Shown here: positions 25,451 to 33,321 of the stretch, piece after piece | Numbering within the stretch: the first letter of the stretch is position 1 | Layout of the letters: each line of letters opens with the position of its first letter | Position numbers and translations under genes: made by a program | Source: DASWJZ01 sp963846475 | Lineage (GTDB): Bacteria; Pseudomonadota; Alphaproteobacteria; Rhizobiales; Afifellaceae | DNA: 64,000 nt | Direction: 5' to 3' | NCBI GenBank assembly: GCA_963846475.1 | Contig: CAWJVZ010000004.1 | Location: forward strand, 2,976,001 to 3,040,000 | Notes under the pieces: model-generated | What the model was told of the DNA's origin: nothing | Database searches by the model: none | Seen by the model: the letters and a program-made list of their open reading frames with translations, nothing else

Positions 25451-26602
25451 TCAGGCCTTCAGCAGGCGCTGGTACTCCGCCAGGAAATCGTCGTAGGTCG
25501 CGGTGACGCCGTCGTCCTCCGTCGGCGGCACCGGCTGCAGCCGCGCCTTCGTCATGAACGTGTCGAGATCGTCGTAATTATAGGATTGCCGCAGCTCCTC
25601 CGGCAAAGTCGGCACCGCCTGCAAATTGGTGATGCCGGCGCTCTGCTCGACGGCAAAGATCTTCTGCGGCTCGGGCGAGACGATGTGGTTGATCATCTTG
25701 TAGCTGAGCTCGGGATGCGGCGCGTCCTTGGGGATGCACAGGCAATCCATGAACATCCCCGTCCCCTCCTTGGGGATCGTGTAGGCGATCGTCTTGCCCT
25801 TCTGCTTCGCCCAGACCGCCACCGCTTCCCAGCCGATCGCGCTGACGGTGACTTCGTTGCGGGCAAAGGCGTCGGCCATATCGCCGTAGGTGGCGAAGAA
25901 GGCCCGCGCATGGTTCTTCTTGATCTCGATCAGCTTGTCGATGACTTTTGCGATCTCCTCCTTGGTGAGGATCGTGCCGACCGGCTTGCCGGTCACCGCG
26001 GTCCCCCAGATCAGAAGGTTGCCGAGCGGGTCGTCGACCATCGCGACCTTGCCCTTGTGCTCCGGCTTCATGATGTCGAACCAGCTCTCCGGCGGAGTCG
26101 CGACGACCGCGGGGTCGTACATGAGCGGCAGCGACCCCCAGTTCCACGGCACGCCGTAAAGCTCCCCCTGGTAGCGGATCGCCTCCTGCGAGGTGAACTG
26201 CGCGATCAGCTCGTCGAACTGCTCGATCTTGCTCGGATCGAGCGGCTCCAGCAGCCCCGCCTCCGCCATCAGCGGCAGGTAGCCGAAATACATGGTGATG
26301 AGGTCGGTGCGGCCGATGCCGCCGGCCTGCAGCTTGGTGATGATCTCCTCGTTGGAGGAGATGAACGTCGGCTGGAAATCGATATCGTTGTCGCTGAGGA
26401 ACGTGCCGGCCAGGATCGGCGTCTCGTAGCCCTGCCAGCCCATCCAGGTCATCGTGGTGGCCGCCTGCGCCGGCCGCGGCGTCAGGCCGATCGCCGCCAT
26501 GCCGCCCAACGCGGCGCCGCCCTGCAGGAGGCGCCGGCGCGACAGCGCGGCGCGCTGGGACAGATGAACCGATGCCGGCAGAGATTGCGACTGGGCGCCC
26601 AT
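25451..26602 (-). CDS. Extracellular solute-binding protein, PotD/PotF-like, with Tat-type signal
   Basis: The 383-residue protein carries a twin-arginine-like leader (SRRRLLQGGAALGGMAAIGL, ending near RPAQA) and a class D substrate-binding fold: TWMGWQGYETPILAGTFLSDNDIDFQPTFISSNEEIITKLQAGG..DLITMYFGYLPLM. PotD relatives bind spermidine, putrescine or other small solutes; the exact ligand cannot be read. It is the first gene of the potD-potB-potC-SDR-SDR unit. A GGGAGGA ribosome site precedes ATG 26602. Confidence 0.85.
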   Translation of the reverse strand: MGAQSQSLPASVHLSQRAALSRRRLLQGGAALGGMAAIGLTPRPAQAATTMTWMGWQGYETPILAGTFLSDNDIDFQPTFISSNEEIITKLQAGGIGRTDLITMYFGYLPLMAEAGLLEPLDPSKIEQFDELIAQFTSQEAIRYQGELYGVPWNWGSLPLMYDPAVVATPPESWFDIMKPEHKGKVAMVDDPLGNLLIWGTAVTGKPVGTILTKEEIAKVIDKLIEIKKNHARAFFATYGDMADAFARNEVTVSAIGWEAVAVWAKQKGKTIAYTIPKEGTGMFMDCLCIPKDAPHPELSYKMINHIVSPEPQKIFAVEQSAGITNLQAVPTLPEELRQSYNYDDLDTFMTKARLQPVPPTEDDGVTATYDDFLAEYQRLLKA

Positions 26603-26771
26603 GATGTCCTCCCGGGCCGATCGTGCTGCGTTCTTGGAGATCGATCTGGCCTCTCGAGTGTATTGTCGCCCGCGAAAACACCGAGGGCAAGATCGCGCTG
26701 CCCTCCGGCCCCGGCCTCCGGCGGGCCGCGCATCCTGGCCGCACCGGCCAAGCCCTGTTCCAGGCGGCCTG

Positions 26772-27194
26772 TCAGCAGGTCTGGTCGGTGACGACGTAGG
26801 TGCAGGCCGCGCACGCCGCCGCCCTGCGCTGGTGGAACCAGCGGCAGGTGGCGCGTATGGCGCAAGGACGCAGGCCGGCCGTGTCCTCGGCAGAGACCTT
26901 CACCTCCTGCTCCAGCACCGCAATGACGCGATCGATGACGCCGCAGCCTTTTCCCGTCCATTGCCGGCAGGCGCTCTCGACGCAGCGATTGGCGAAGCGG
27001 AACCGGCGCTCGGGCGACCGGCCCGCCGCTGCGGTCTTGACGAAGCTCTCGTCGATGACCAGCGGCGTGCGCAGCGGCGCAACCCGGCCGTCTCGATCGA
27101 CGATCCCGAGAAGTGTGGCGCCCGGCTCGCACCGGGCGCTCGGGCAGCTCAGCGCCTCGCCGGCTGCCGACGCGGCTGACGGCGCCTCGGACAC
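26772..27194 (-). CDS. Cysteine-rich conserved protein of unknown function
   Basis: This 140-residue protein contains ten cysteines (positions 17, 22, 71, 76, 84, 111, 117, 128, 131 and 140). They include two C-x4-C pairs, a C-x5-C and a terminal C-x2-C, a pattern that could hold metal or an iron-sulfur cluster. There is no signal peptide. The central part (PERRFRFANRC.ESACRQWTGKGCGVIDRVI) looks conserved rather than random. The start is GTG 27194, 13 bases after the stop of the small gene upstream, so the two are probably co-transcribed. I cannot assign a function. Confidence 0.6.
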   Translation of the reverse strand: MSEAPSAASAAGEALSCPSARCEPGATLLGIVDRDGRVAPLRTPLVIDESFVKTAAAGRSPERRFRFANRCVESACRQWTGKGCGVIDRVIAVLEQEVKVSAEDTAGLRPCAIRATCRWFHQRRAAACAACTYVVTDQTC

Positions 27195-27207
27195 GGGCGG
27201 CCGCCCG

Positions 27208-27453
27208 CTATTGCCGCATGAAGCCGCCGATCCGCTTCTCCACGTCGTTGAACTGGTCGCGGATGTTGGGGCCGAACTCGCGCAGGATGATGCCCCACCA
27301 TTCGCGCGGAAACCGGACCACGTAGTCGCCGCCTACGTCGATGGTCGCGAGCTCCTCCAGCACGGCCTTCTGGATCCTGCCGTTGAGGCGATTGGAAACC
27401 TCGTCGGCGACTTTGAGATCGCCGAGGTCTACGACGAATCGATTGGCTGCCAT
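27208..27453 (-). CDS. Small conserved-looking protein (81 aa) of unknown function
   Basis: The 81-residue protein has a strong ribosome site (GGGGAGG) six bases before ATG 27453. It is a balanced, soluble sequence: RFVVDLGDLKVADEVSNRLNGRIQKAVLEELATIDV followed by YVVRFPREWWGIILREFG. No cysteines, no membrane segment. It sits directly upstream of the cysteine-rich gene with a 13-base gap, and nothing in it points to a family I know. Confidence 0.6.
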   Translation of the reverse strand: MAANRFVVDLGDLKVADEVSNRLNGRIQKAVLEELATIDVGGDYVVRFPREWWGIILREFGPNIRDQFNDVEKRIGGFMRQ

Positions 27454-27790
27454 GATGCCTCCCCGTTGCTGACGGCTCGGGTTCACCCCAAGCTGCACCG
27501 GCGGAGGCAACCACGGATTCCGGCCGGCGGGGGATTTCCCTGCCGATCTGATAATCAACAGCTTGACGGCATCGGGCGGCTTTTCGGCAAATGCGGAATT
27601 TCGACATCGCCAAAGCCTCGACGGCTCAGCCCGGGTCGCTGCGAACAGGCAAGCGCCTCCGAAATCGTATGGGGTTGTTCAACTATAGCAGCGGAACCGG
27701 CGTGAGAATTAACGATCTCTCGGGTAAATTGTCCGTCCCGACAGTTTGGCCTGCCCGCCGCGGCATTACCAAAGGGCAGCGCGGCATGAG
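27454..27790. other. Intergenic stretch between divergent small genes
   Basis: About 340 bases separate the 81-residue gene (minus) from the unknown gene starting near 27791/27803 (plus). No frame in it resembles a protein. It presumably contains the divergent promoters, but I could not identify a convincing -35/-10 pair. The part from about 27590 to 27760 is less GC-rich than its surroundings. Confidence 0.4.
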
Positions 27791-27802
27791 GTGACGCAAG
27801 AG

Positions 27803-28444
27803 ATGGTGCAGATCATCGATCGCAAGCCCCACTTCATCCCCGAGGCGGATGTCGTGTTCTTCGCCGTGTCCAAACCGCCCGCCGAAGGCGATGCCGCGAT
27901 TGCGGAGTGGCGGTGCTCGGCCCATGCCGGCCCGATCGTGCGCGGGCAGGTGGGAACGCGAGGCGCCAGGAAAGACGCGCCATCCGCCTTTGCCGAGGCG
28001 GTGTCCTTCGCCCGCCAGCAGCAGATCGAATTCATGGTCGTCGAAGACCCCGAAAACCTGTTTCCGCCGGAACAGCGCCTCCAGGCCATCGCCGTCCCGC
28101 AACCCGGCCTGACGCCGGACGTTCCGCCGGAGCCGCGCCGCGAAGAGGAGGACGGCCCGCGCGAAGCGCGTCTCAGGATCTTGGCGGCCCGGCAGGGCCT
28201 CTATCTCGGCAATGCGCGCAGCCGCGATCCGCTTGCCGCCGACTATGGCCGCTACGTCCTGTTTGCCGATCCCGGCCGGGCCGTCGCGCCTCTCGGCGCG
28301 ACCGCCGGGACGCGCGATCCGGTCGATATCGCCGGGGCCGGCTACCAGGGCACGCTCGACGAGATCGAGGCTTTCCTGATCCGCGGCGAAGAGCAGAGGG
28401 CCGCCGCCGCGCCCGCCGCCCTGTCCGACTACGTTCAGTCTTAA
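27803..28444 (+). CDS. Protein of unknown function (213 aa)
   Basis: The protein begins MVQIIDRKPHFIPEADVVFFAV and is soluble, with an acidic, proline-rich middle (DVPPEPRREEEDGPREARL). The second half has a compact ARQGLYLGNARSRDPLAADYGRYVLFAD block and ends with DEIEAFLIRGEEQRAA. No catalytic motif was recognised. The start may instead be GTG 27791, four codons earlier. A short sequence similar to its 3' end (encoding LIRGEEQ) recurs downstream of dctM near 31690. Confidence 0.5.
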   Translation: MVQIIDRKPHFIPEADVVFFAVSKPPAEGDAAIAEWRCSAHAGPIVRGQVGTRGARKDAPSAFAEAVSFARQQQIEFMVVEDPENLFPPEQRLQAIAVPQPGLTPDVPPEPRREEEDGPREARLRILAARQGLYLGNARSRDPLAADYGRYVLFADPGRAVAPLGATAGTRDPVDIAGAGYQGTLDEIEAFLIRGEEQRAAAAPAALSDYVQS

Positions 28445-28455
28445 CCGAGGTTCGC

Positions 28456-28565
28456 CGGCGGAGCTCACACGAACGGGACGGCAAAGGCCGAACGGTTTTG
28501 CCCCTGCCAGGGGTCGCGTGAGCCGGGCGGCGGCATTCCGCGCGTGCAGATCATCTCGACAGAGG
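28456..28565 (-). pseudogene. Fragment of a class IV aminotransferase gene
   Basis: Read on the minus strand, these bases encode VEMICTRGMPPPGSRDPWQGQN followed by RSAFAVPFV. This closely matches residues about 105-136 of the intact aminotransferase at 5918-6844 (VEMICTRGMPRPGSRDPRLAQN, RFSAFAIPFVW). The tryptophan codon that follows in the intact gene is a TGA stop here, and one codon near QNR is missing. Outside this 110-base block the similarity stops. It is therefore a remnant of a related gene, not a functional one. Confidence 0.75.
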
Positions 28566-28715
28566 CGTCCGGCTTGCAGCCGGTCCCCTCGACGTAACCG
28601 AGGAGAGGTTGTCGATTCCACTCACCTCCCTGCTCACGGGTGGTGAAAAGCAAAAACCGCGCTATTTTCCGAGTTCGCCATCAGAACGCGCAAAAAAACT
28701 TTTGGAGGAATCGGT

Positions 28716-29696
28716 ATGAAGCACGCACTCGTCGGAATCACGCTGGCCGTGGCGCTCGCCGCGCCGGCGCACGCCGTCACCTTGAAAGCGTCGCACCAAT
28801 GGCCGGGCGGCCAAGGCGACGTCCGCGACGAGATGGTGCAGATTCTCGCCCGCGAGGTGGAGAAGGCCGACGTCGACCTGGAGATCCGCGTCTATCCCGG
28901 TGCCTCGCTGTTCAAGCCCAACGACCAGTGGGGCGCGCTGACCAAGGGCCAGCTCGACATCGCCGCCTTCCCGCTCGACTATGCTTCCGGCCGCGTCCCG
29001 CAATTTTCCGCGACGCTGATGCCGGGCCTCGTCCGCAACCATGAGCGGGCCATGCGCATGAACGATTCGGAGTTCATGGCCGACATCAAGAAGCTGATCG
29101 AGGAGAACGGCGTCATCGTGCTCGCCGATGCTTGGCTGGCCGGCGCCTTCGCCTCCAAGGAAGGCTGCATCACCTCGCCCGACACGATGAAGGGCCAGGT
29201 GACCCGCGCCGCCGGACCGGCCTTCGAGCAGATGCTGGTTGGGGCCGGGGCCTCGATCTCCTCGATGCCGTCCTCGGAGATCTATACCGGCATGCAGACG
29301 GGCGTGCTGGACGCGACCAACACCTCGTCCGGCTCGTTCGTGTCGTACCGGCTCTACGAGCAGGTGAAGTGCCTGACGGCGCCCGGCGAGAACGCGCTGT
29401 GGTTCATGTACGAGCCGATCCTCATGTCGAAAGAGAGCTGGGAGAAGCTCAACAAGGAGCAGCAGGACGCGCTCATGGCCGCAGCCCAGAAGGCGGAGGA
29501 CTATTTCGCCGCCGAGGCCGCCAAGCTGGACGAGGAGATGATCAAGACCTTCAAGGACGCCGGTGTCGAGGTCGTCGAGATGTCTCCGGAGGATTACGAC
29601 GCCTGGCTGAAGATCGCCCAGGAGACCGCCTACAAGGAATTCGCCAACGTGCCCGGCGGCGCGGAGCTCATCGAGAAGGCGCTCGCCGTCGAGTAA
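28716..29696 (+). CDS. dctP: TRAP transporter solute-binding protein, DctP family
   Basis: The 326-residue protein has a Sec signal peptide (MKHALVGITLAVALAAPAHA) and the DctP binding fold: TLKASHQWPGGQGDVRDEMVQILAREVEKADVDLEIRVYPGASLFKPNDQWGALTKGQLDIAAFPLDY. The middle GQVTRAAGPAFEQMLVGAGASISSMPSSEIYTGMQTGVLDATNTS is the usual family signature region with the ligand-binding Arg. A GGAGG ribosome site lies just before ATG 28716. It is the first gene of a dctPQM unit. The ligand is probably a carboxylic or sugar acid, as for the family. Confidence 0.92.
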   Translation: MKHALVGITLAVALAAPAHAVTLKASHQWPGGQGDVRDEMVQILAREVEKADVDLEIRVYPGASLFKPNDQWGALTKGQLDIAAFPLDYASGRVPQFSATLMPGLVRNHERAMRMNDSEFMADIKKLIEENGVIVLADAWLAGAFASKEGCITSPDTMKGQVTRAAGPAFEQMLVGAGASISSMPSSEIYTGMQTGVLDATNTSSGSFVSYRLYEQVKCLTAPGENALWFMYEPILMSKESWEKLNKEQQDALMAAAQKAEDYFAAEAAKLDEEMIKTFKDAGVEVVEMSPEDYDAWLKIAQETAYKEFANVPGGAELIEKALAVE

Positions 29697-29765
29697 CGCC
29701 TCGTCCCGCCGCCGCCCCGCGGCGGGACCCCCCTTGAAGCAGCCCGTCGTCTGAAGGGACCGGCC

Positions 29766-30293
29766 ATGGCCGCCTTTGCCCGTGTGGTCACCGCGCTCAG
29801 CCGCGCCTGCGGGATCTTCGCCATGCTGCTCCTGGCCGCCTCCGTGCTGGTCGTCTGCCACATGGTCATCGTCCGCTACGTGCTGGGCTGGTCCACCATC
29901 TGGCAGACGGAATTTTCGGTTTACGCGGTGGTGGCTTCGACCTTCATCGGCAGCCCCTACGTGCTGTTGCACCGCGGCCATGTGAGCATCGACCTCCTGC
30001 CCAAGGCGGCGGGCCCGCGCAGCCGCTATTTGTTGGAGCTCCTCGCCGGGCTGGTGAGCCTCGCCTTCTGCGCCATCCTCGCCTGGTCGGGCTGGCACCA
30101 CTTTTACGAGGCCTGGTCGGCAGGCTGGAGAACCGAGTCGGTGTGGGCGCTGCCGCTGTGGATCCCGCTGCTGCCGCTGCCGCTCGGCATCGGCATTCTG
30201 TGCCTGCAATATTTGGTCGAGCTCTGGCGGCTGAACCGGGAGGGCGACGACCCGGCGCTGGCGCCCGGCGCCGAAATCGCGGTGGGAGACTGA
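29766..30293 (+). CDS. dctQ: TRAP transporter small permease, DctQ family
   Basis: The 175-residue protein has four transmembrane segments (ACGIFAMLLLAASVLVVCHMVIVRYVLG; FSVYAVVASTFIGSPYVLL; ELLAGLVSLAFCAILAWSG; IPLLPLPLGIGILCLQYLVELW). The family motif around RYVLGWSTIWQTEFSVYAVV is followed by HRGHVSIDLLP. It lies 69 bases after dctP and ends one base before the dctM start. Confidence 0.9.
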   Translation: MAAFARVVTALSRACGIFAMLLLAASVLVVCHMVIVRYVLGWSTIWQTEFSVYAVVASTFIGSPYVLLHRGHVSIDLLPKAAGPRSRYLLELLAGLVSLAFCAILAWSGWHHFYEAWSAGWRTESVWALPLWIPLLPLPLGIGILCLQYLVELWRLNREGDDPALAPGAEIAVGD

Positions 30294-30294
30294 A

Positions 30295-31611
30295 GTGGAG
30301 CCGACCAGCGCCGGTCTCCTTGTGCTCGGCGGCCTCCTCGCCTTGCTGGCGATCGGCATGCCGATCGCCTTCGCGCTCGGCGCCGTTTCCGTCGCCGCGC
30401 TGCTCCTGACCGAAGGCCTTGGCTCGCTCGACATCTTGGGCGAGACGTTTTTCGCCGGGCTGGCGAGCTTCAGCCTCGTCTCCATCCCGATGTTCATCCT
30501 GATGGGCGCCGCCGTCGCCTCCTCGCCCGCCGGCAAGGACCTTTACGTCGCGCTCGACCGCTGGCTGAACCGCGTGCCCGGCGGGCTGGTCCTCTCCAAC
30601 CTCGGCGCCTGCTCCATCTTCGCCGCCCTCTCCGGCTCCTCGCCCGCCACCTGCGCGGCGATCGGCAAGATGGGCATCCCCGAGATGGTGCAGCGCGGCT
30701 ATCCCAAGGAAATCGCCGCCGGCTCCATCGCCGCCGGCGGCACGCTCGGCATCCTGATCCCGCCGTCGATCACCATGATCGTCTACGGCATCGCCACGGA
30801 GACCTCGATCGGCCGCCTGTTCATGGCCGGCATCGTGCCGGGCATCATGCTGACGGCGATGTTCATGATCTGGACGCTGATCGACTGCAAGCGCCGCGGC
30901 TTCGCCTTCTCCGAATTCACCGGCCGCTATTCGATGCGGCAGAAATTCACCGCGCTGCCGCGCGTCATCCCCTTCCTCCTCATCATCGCCGGCGTGCTCT
31001 ACGTGCTCTACGGCGGCATCGCCACGCCGTCGGAAGCGGCGGGCGCCGGGGCGCTCCTCTGCCTCGTCCTCGTCGTCGTCATCTACCGCATGTGGCGGGC
31101 CGGCCCGATCGTCGCGATGTTCCGCGAATCGCTCCGCGAATCCGTGATGATCATGATGATCATCGCCGCTTCCGAGCTCTTCGCCTTCACCCTCTCCCTC
31201 CTCTTCGTCACCCAGACCATCGCCGCCTGGATCGGCGATCTGGAGGTGAACCGCTGGGTGCTGATGGGGATGGTCAACCTGTTCCTCCTCTTCGCCGGCT
31301 GTTTTTTGCCGCCCGTCGCGGTGATCCTGATGACCGCGCCGGTGCTGCTGCCGATCATCCTCCAGGCCGGCTTCGACCCCTATTGGTTCGCCGTCATCCT
31401 CACCATCAACATGGAGATCGGGCTGATCACCCCGCCCGTCGGCCTGAACCTCTACGTCATCAGCGCCATCGCGCCGGACATCACTTTGGGCCAGATCCTG
31501 CGCGGCTCGCTCCCCTACGTGCTCCTGATGATGCTCGCCATAATCATCCTGTGCATTTTTCCGGCCATCGCCACCTGGCTGCCCGACGCAATGATGGGGG
31601 CGGCGGTCTAA
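30295..31611 (+). CDS. dctM: TRAP transporter large permease, DctM family
   Basis: This 438-residue permease starts at GTG 30295, one base after the dctQ stop. Family features include LVSIPMFILMGAAVASSPAGKDLYVALDRWLNRVPGGLVLSNLGACSIFAALSGSSPATCAAIGKMGIPEM, YPKEIAAGSIAAGGTLGILIPPSITMIVYG, and NMEIGLITPPVGLNLYVISAIAPDITLGQILRGSLPYVLLMM. About 12 helices are expected. Its last 260 or so bases are duplicated, with a frameshift, at about 35290-35556. Confidence 0.93.
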   Translation: MEPTSAGLLVLGGLLALLAIGMPIAFALGAVSVAALLLTEGLGSLDILGETFFAGLASFSLVSIPMFILMGAAVASSPAGKDLYVALDRWLNRVPGGLVLSNLGACSIFAALSGSSPATCAAIGKMGIPEMVQRGYPKEIAAGSIAAGGTLGILIPPSITMIVYGIATETSIGRLFMAGIVPGIMLTAMFMIWTLIDCKRRGFAFSEFTGRYSMRQKFTALPRVIPFLLIIAGVLYVLYGGIATPSEAAGAGALLCLVLVVVIYRMWRAGPIVAMFRESLRESVMIMMIIAASELFAFTLSLLFVTQTIAAWIGDLEVNRWVLMGMVNLFLLFAGCFLPPVAVILMTAPVLLPIILQAGFDPYWFAVILTINMEIGLITPPVGLNLYVISAIAPDITLGQILRGSLPYVLLMMLAIIILCIFPAIATWLPDAMMGAAV

Positions 31612-31744
31612 GCCAGGCGCCTGGCGCGGAATCCGCGTCGTGCGGCGAAGACGAGGTGCCCGATTTCCTGCTTCTGAAGGTCGGCGCTCTGATCCGCGGC
31701 GAAGAACAGGCCCGGGCGGACGGCGGCGGGCCAGCACGCCGCGT

Positions 31745-33310
31745 TCATTCATCCGGTACCCAGTAATCGAAATAAAGGTTCTGGCCTGTCGAGCCTCGCG
31801 CGCGCTTGACGAACCTGTTCCAGTCGCCCGCATCGGAGCCTCTGGGGCGCTTCATCTGGTCGAAGTCGATGTCGGACTGAAAGACGCGGCCGGCGGCCTT
31901 CTGGTCGAGCGCGCGGCGAATGGCCTTGAGCGGGTGTTGCCAGCCGTCGGGTGATCTTTTCGTTACCTGCGCATAGGCCCAAGGCTCGTTGGCCGGAATT
32001 GCCGCCACGAACTCGCCCGCGAACTCGCCCTGCCCGAGCCAGTCGAGATTGGCATAGTTGCTGTCTGCCTCGCCTTTCAGCGTGGCGTTGTGGCTGCCGT
32101 GATGGCCGACTTTATAGAAGACCGTGCGCGCCAGCAGCTCCTTCACGCTGATCTCGGCGCCGCCGCCGAGCGGAATGGGCTGGTCGGTCCATGAGATCCA
32201 ATTGCCGTATTGCGCGTCGCCGGGGAAGAGAAGCACTTTCCCGGTCTCTCCAAGCTCGATGGCGATGACGGCGCTGGAATTGTTGACCTCGACATTGATC
32301 TTGCGGGCGAACCATTCCGCCGCGAAAAGCCAGTCCATATCGACCCGGCGCCAGTCGTCCTGCGGGACCGTCTGCGGATCCTCCGGATAGAAATAGTCGA
32401 AAAAACTCGCCGAGGCTGCCCACGACGCGGCATCGCGCGTCAGCTCCTTGTTGCCGGCGAACGGCCGGAACGGATCGGCGGCGGAGGCGCCCCAAAGGCC
32501 CGCAGCACCGAACAAGCCGTCGAGCGCGCCGCCGAACGAAAAGCTCAGGCCATGCCCCGGCTTCTGGTAGAGGCGCTCCGTGGATTCCTCGCCAGTCGGC
32601 TCGTCAAGGTTGAGATCGGGGCGCGAGCGGGGCGGCCCGAGCGCATAAACCCGCACCCGGGGCACGTCGGGGATCTCATGCGGCTCCTCGTGCGGGCGAA
32701 AGTATTTGCGCTCGCCGATCTTCTTCACCCGTGCGAAGACATATTCCATCGCGGCGGCAACGCTCTTGCTGGATATCGTCGCCTTGCTATTCACCGCGCT
32801 CGCGTCATTGCGGGCGGCCGCTTCGGCGGCTCCGAACCCTTCGAAGGCGAGGAGATCGTCGATCTCTTCCGCGAGCCCTGCCTCGTCGAGCGACAAGGCA
32901 AGCCGGCTGCGCGCCTCCATCAAATTATGCACCGCCTTCTTGTGCGCCTCGCGGATCTCGCTCGCCAGTTTGTCCTTGCGGTCTGCCGTCCAGCCGAACC
33001 ACAGCGTATCCACCTTGAAAGCGTCGAACAGCAGCTTGCCGTCGAGCTTGGCCAGAAACATGTTCACGTGGTCCTGGTGCTCGTGGGTGACCATCAGGAC
33101 ATGGAGATGCGCGCCAGTCGCCTCCTTGATGTCGGCGATGACCGCCTCGATCGGCTCTTTGATTTCCGAGCCCGGTTTGAAACCGCAGTCGATCAGCAGG
33201 TAGAACGGCTCGCCGTTCGCCTGCCGCATCGTTAGGAGGAAGCAATCTCCGTGGCCCTGGCGATACATCCGGATCTTGACGCCGTTCTTCGGAGCTTCGA
33301 TCCGGGCCAT
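31745..33310 (-). CDS. Metallo-beta-lactamase-fold hydrolase (ComEC/Rec2-like MBL), cassette gene 2
   Basis: The 521-residue protein has an MBL fold without signal peptide or membrane segments, so it is probably cytoplasmic. Metal-site motifs are complete: GHGDCFLLT and LLIDCG at the start, THEHQDH (H76, H78, D80, H81), LLFPGDAQYGNW and the final GHHGSHNATLKG. A long insert of about 250 residues lies between THEHQDH and LLFPGDAQ. ATG 33310 is the first start before MARIEAPKNGVKIRMYRQGHGDCFLL. It follows the metallopeptidase gene by 11 bases on the same strand. The substrate is unknown; relatives of this MBL type occur next to conflict and effector genes (inference from family knowledge). Confidence 0.83.
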   Translation of the reverse strand: MARIEAPKNGVKIRMYRQGHGDCFLLTMRQANGEPFYLLIDCGFKPGSEIKEPIEAVIADIKEATGAHLHVLMVTHEHQDHVNMFLAKLDGKLLFDAFKVDTLWFGWTADRKDKLASEIREAHKKAVHNLMEARSRLALSLDEAGLAEEIDDLLAFEGFGAAEAAARNDASAVNSKATISSKSVAAAMEYVFARVKKIGERKYFRPHEEPHEIPDVPRVRVYALGPPRSRPDLNLDEPTGEESTERLYQKPGHGLSFSFGGALDGLFGAAGLWGASAADPFRPFAGNKELTRDAASWAASASFFDYFYPEDPQTVPQDDWRRVDMDWLFAAEWFARKINVEVNNSSAVIAIELGETGKVLLFPGDAQYGNWISWTDQPIPLGGGAEISVKELLARTVFYKVGHHGSHNATLKGEADSNYANLDWLGQGEFAGEFVAAIPANEPWAYAQVTKRSPDGWQHPLKAIRRALDQKAAGRVFQSDIDFDQMKRPRGSDAGDWNRFVKRARGSTGQNLYFDYWVPDE

Positions 33311-33321
33311 GGAACCTGTCC

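Noticed and set aside
28662..31833. Two very long minus-strand frames opposite the TRAP genes
   Set aside because: Composition is dominated by Gly, Arg, His, Asp and Glu repeats typical of antisense to GC-rich membrane-protein genes; dctP, dctQ and dctM are unmistakable on the plus strand.
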